From NCBI GenBank assembly GCA_004335835.1, contig RWJK01001703.1, forward strand, positions 32,410 to 96,409: a stretch of DNA of 64,000 nucleotides, given 5' to 3'. Below are positions 63,953-64,000 of the stretch, in pieces. The stretch is from Scenedesmus sp. ARA3. Lineage: Eukaryota; Chlorophyta; Chlorophyceae; Sphaeropleales; Scenedesmaceae. Positions within the stretch are counted from its first letter, which is position 1; each line of letters starts with the position of its first letter. A model generated the notes under the pieces. It was not told where the DNA came from. It ran no database searches and was given only the letters and a program-made list of their open reading frames with translations. The translations under genes were made by a program, and so were the position numbers.

Positions 63953-64000
<48 letters not shown>
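63953..64000. repeat. GT dinucleotide microsatellite at the window edge
   Basis: A pure TG/GT run of about 24 units reaches the end of the window. Confidence 1.

Overview
This looks like nuclear DNA of a green alga (Chlorophyta). The genes are split by many GT-AG introns, and CAG/CTG triplets are abundant and encode poly-Gln, poly-Ala and poly-Ser. The gene set includes chloroplast-type proteins with transit-peptide-like starts, an OPR/RAP organelle RNA factor and a flagellar central-apparatus protein. A sphaeroplealean or related chlorophycean alga fits best, but that is inference; no species can be named from this window.

Layout. 0.8-3.4 kb (-): chloroplast rhodanese-like protein, 4 exons. 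4.8-6.6 kb (+): RING-H2 membrane E3-ligase-like protein, 3 exons. 8.4-14.9 kb (+): secreted collagen-like (Gly-X-Y) N-glycoprotein, 10 exons, whose last intron holds an assembly gap (14102-14298) and a stray antisense exon fragment. 15-16.4 kb: tandem duplications of that gene's 3' end. 18.4-20.0 kb and 22.3-23.6 kb (-): two more RING-H2 membrane proteins, the first with an apparent frameshift. 26.1-29.2 kb (+): SRPBCC/polyketide-cyclase-like protein, 5 exons. 30.6-32.7 kb (-): OPR-repeat/RAP-domain protein with a 2-base frameshift. 33.7-34.7 kb: tandem repeat of about 186 bp. 35.6-48.2 kb (-): CFAP74-like flagellar protein, 20 exons, about 1975 aa. 49.1-54.5 kb (+): organelle-type tryptophanyl-tRNA synthetase, 8 exons, 432 aa. 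58.3-63.4 kb (-): secreted Cys-rich protein with sushi-like modules, 8 exons seen, 5' end not found and perhaps beyond the window.

The exon models were built by hand from splice sites. In six of the eight spliced genes every exon joins in phase and the lengths sum to whole codons (277, 293, 397, 210, 1975 and 432 aa); the partial 3'-end gene also joins in phase. This is internal evidence only, and no database search was possible.

The most striking property is not a single gene. Nearly every multi-exon gene carries tandem, truncated copies of an exon edge: one splice site, the adjoining part of the exon and some flanking intron, repeated one to five times beside the true exon. I call these exon-edge echoes. 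Some preserve frame and a usable acceptor or donor, so they could produce alternative proteins; others carry premature stops. There are more than 30 such copies in 64 kb, in seven different genes, which points to a genome-level process.

The genes look functionally unrelated: chloroplast metabolism or RNA, organellar translation, flagella, cell surface and ubiquitination. The only local theme is three RING-H2 membrane proteins within 19 kb. Long stretches at 6.6-8.4, 16.4-18.4, 20.0-22.3, 23.8-26.1, 29.3-30.6, 32.7-35.6 and 54.5-58.3 kb hold nothing I can confidently call.
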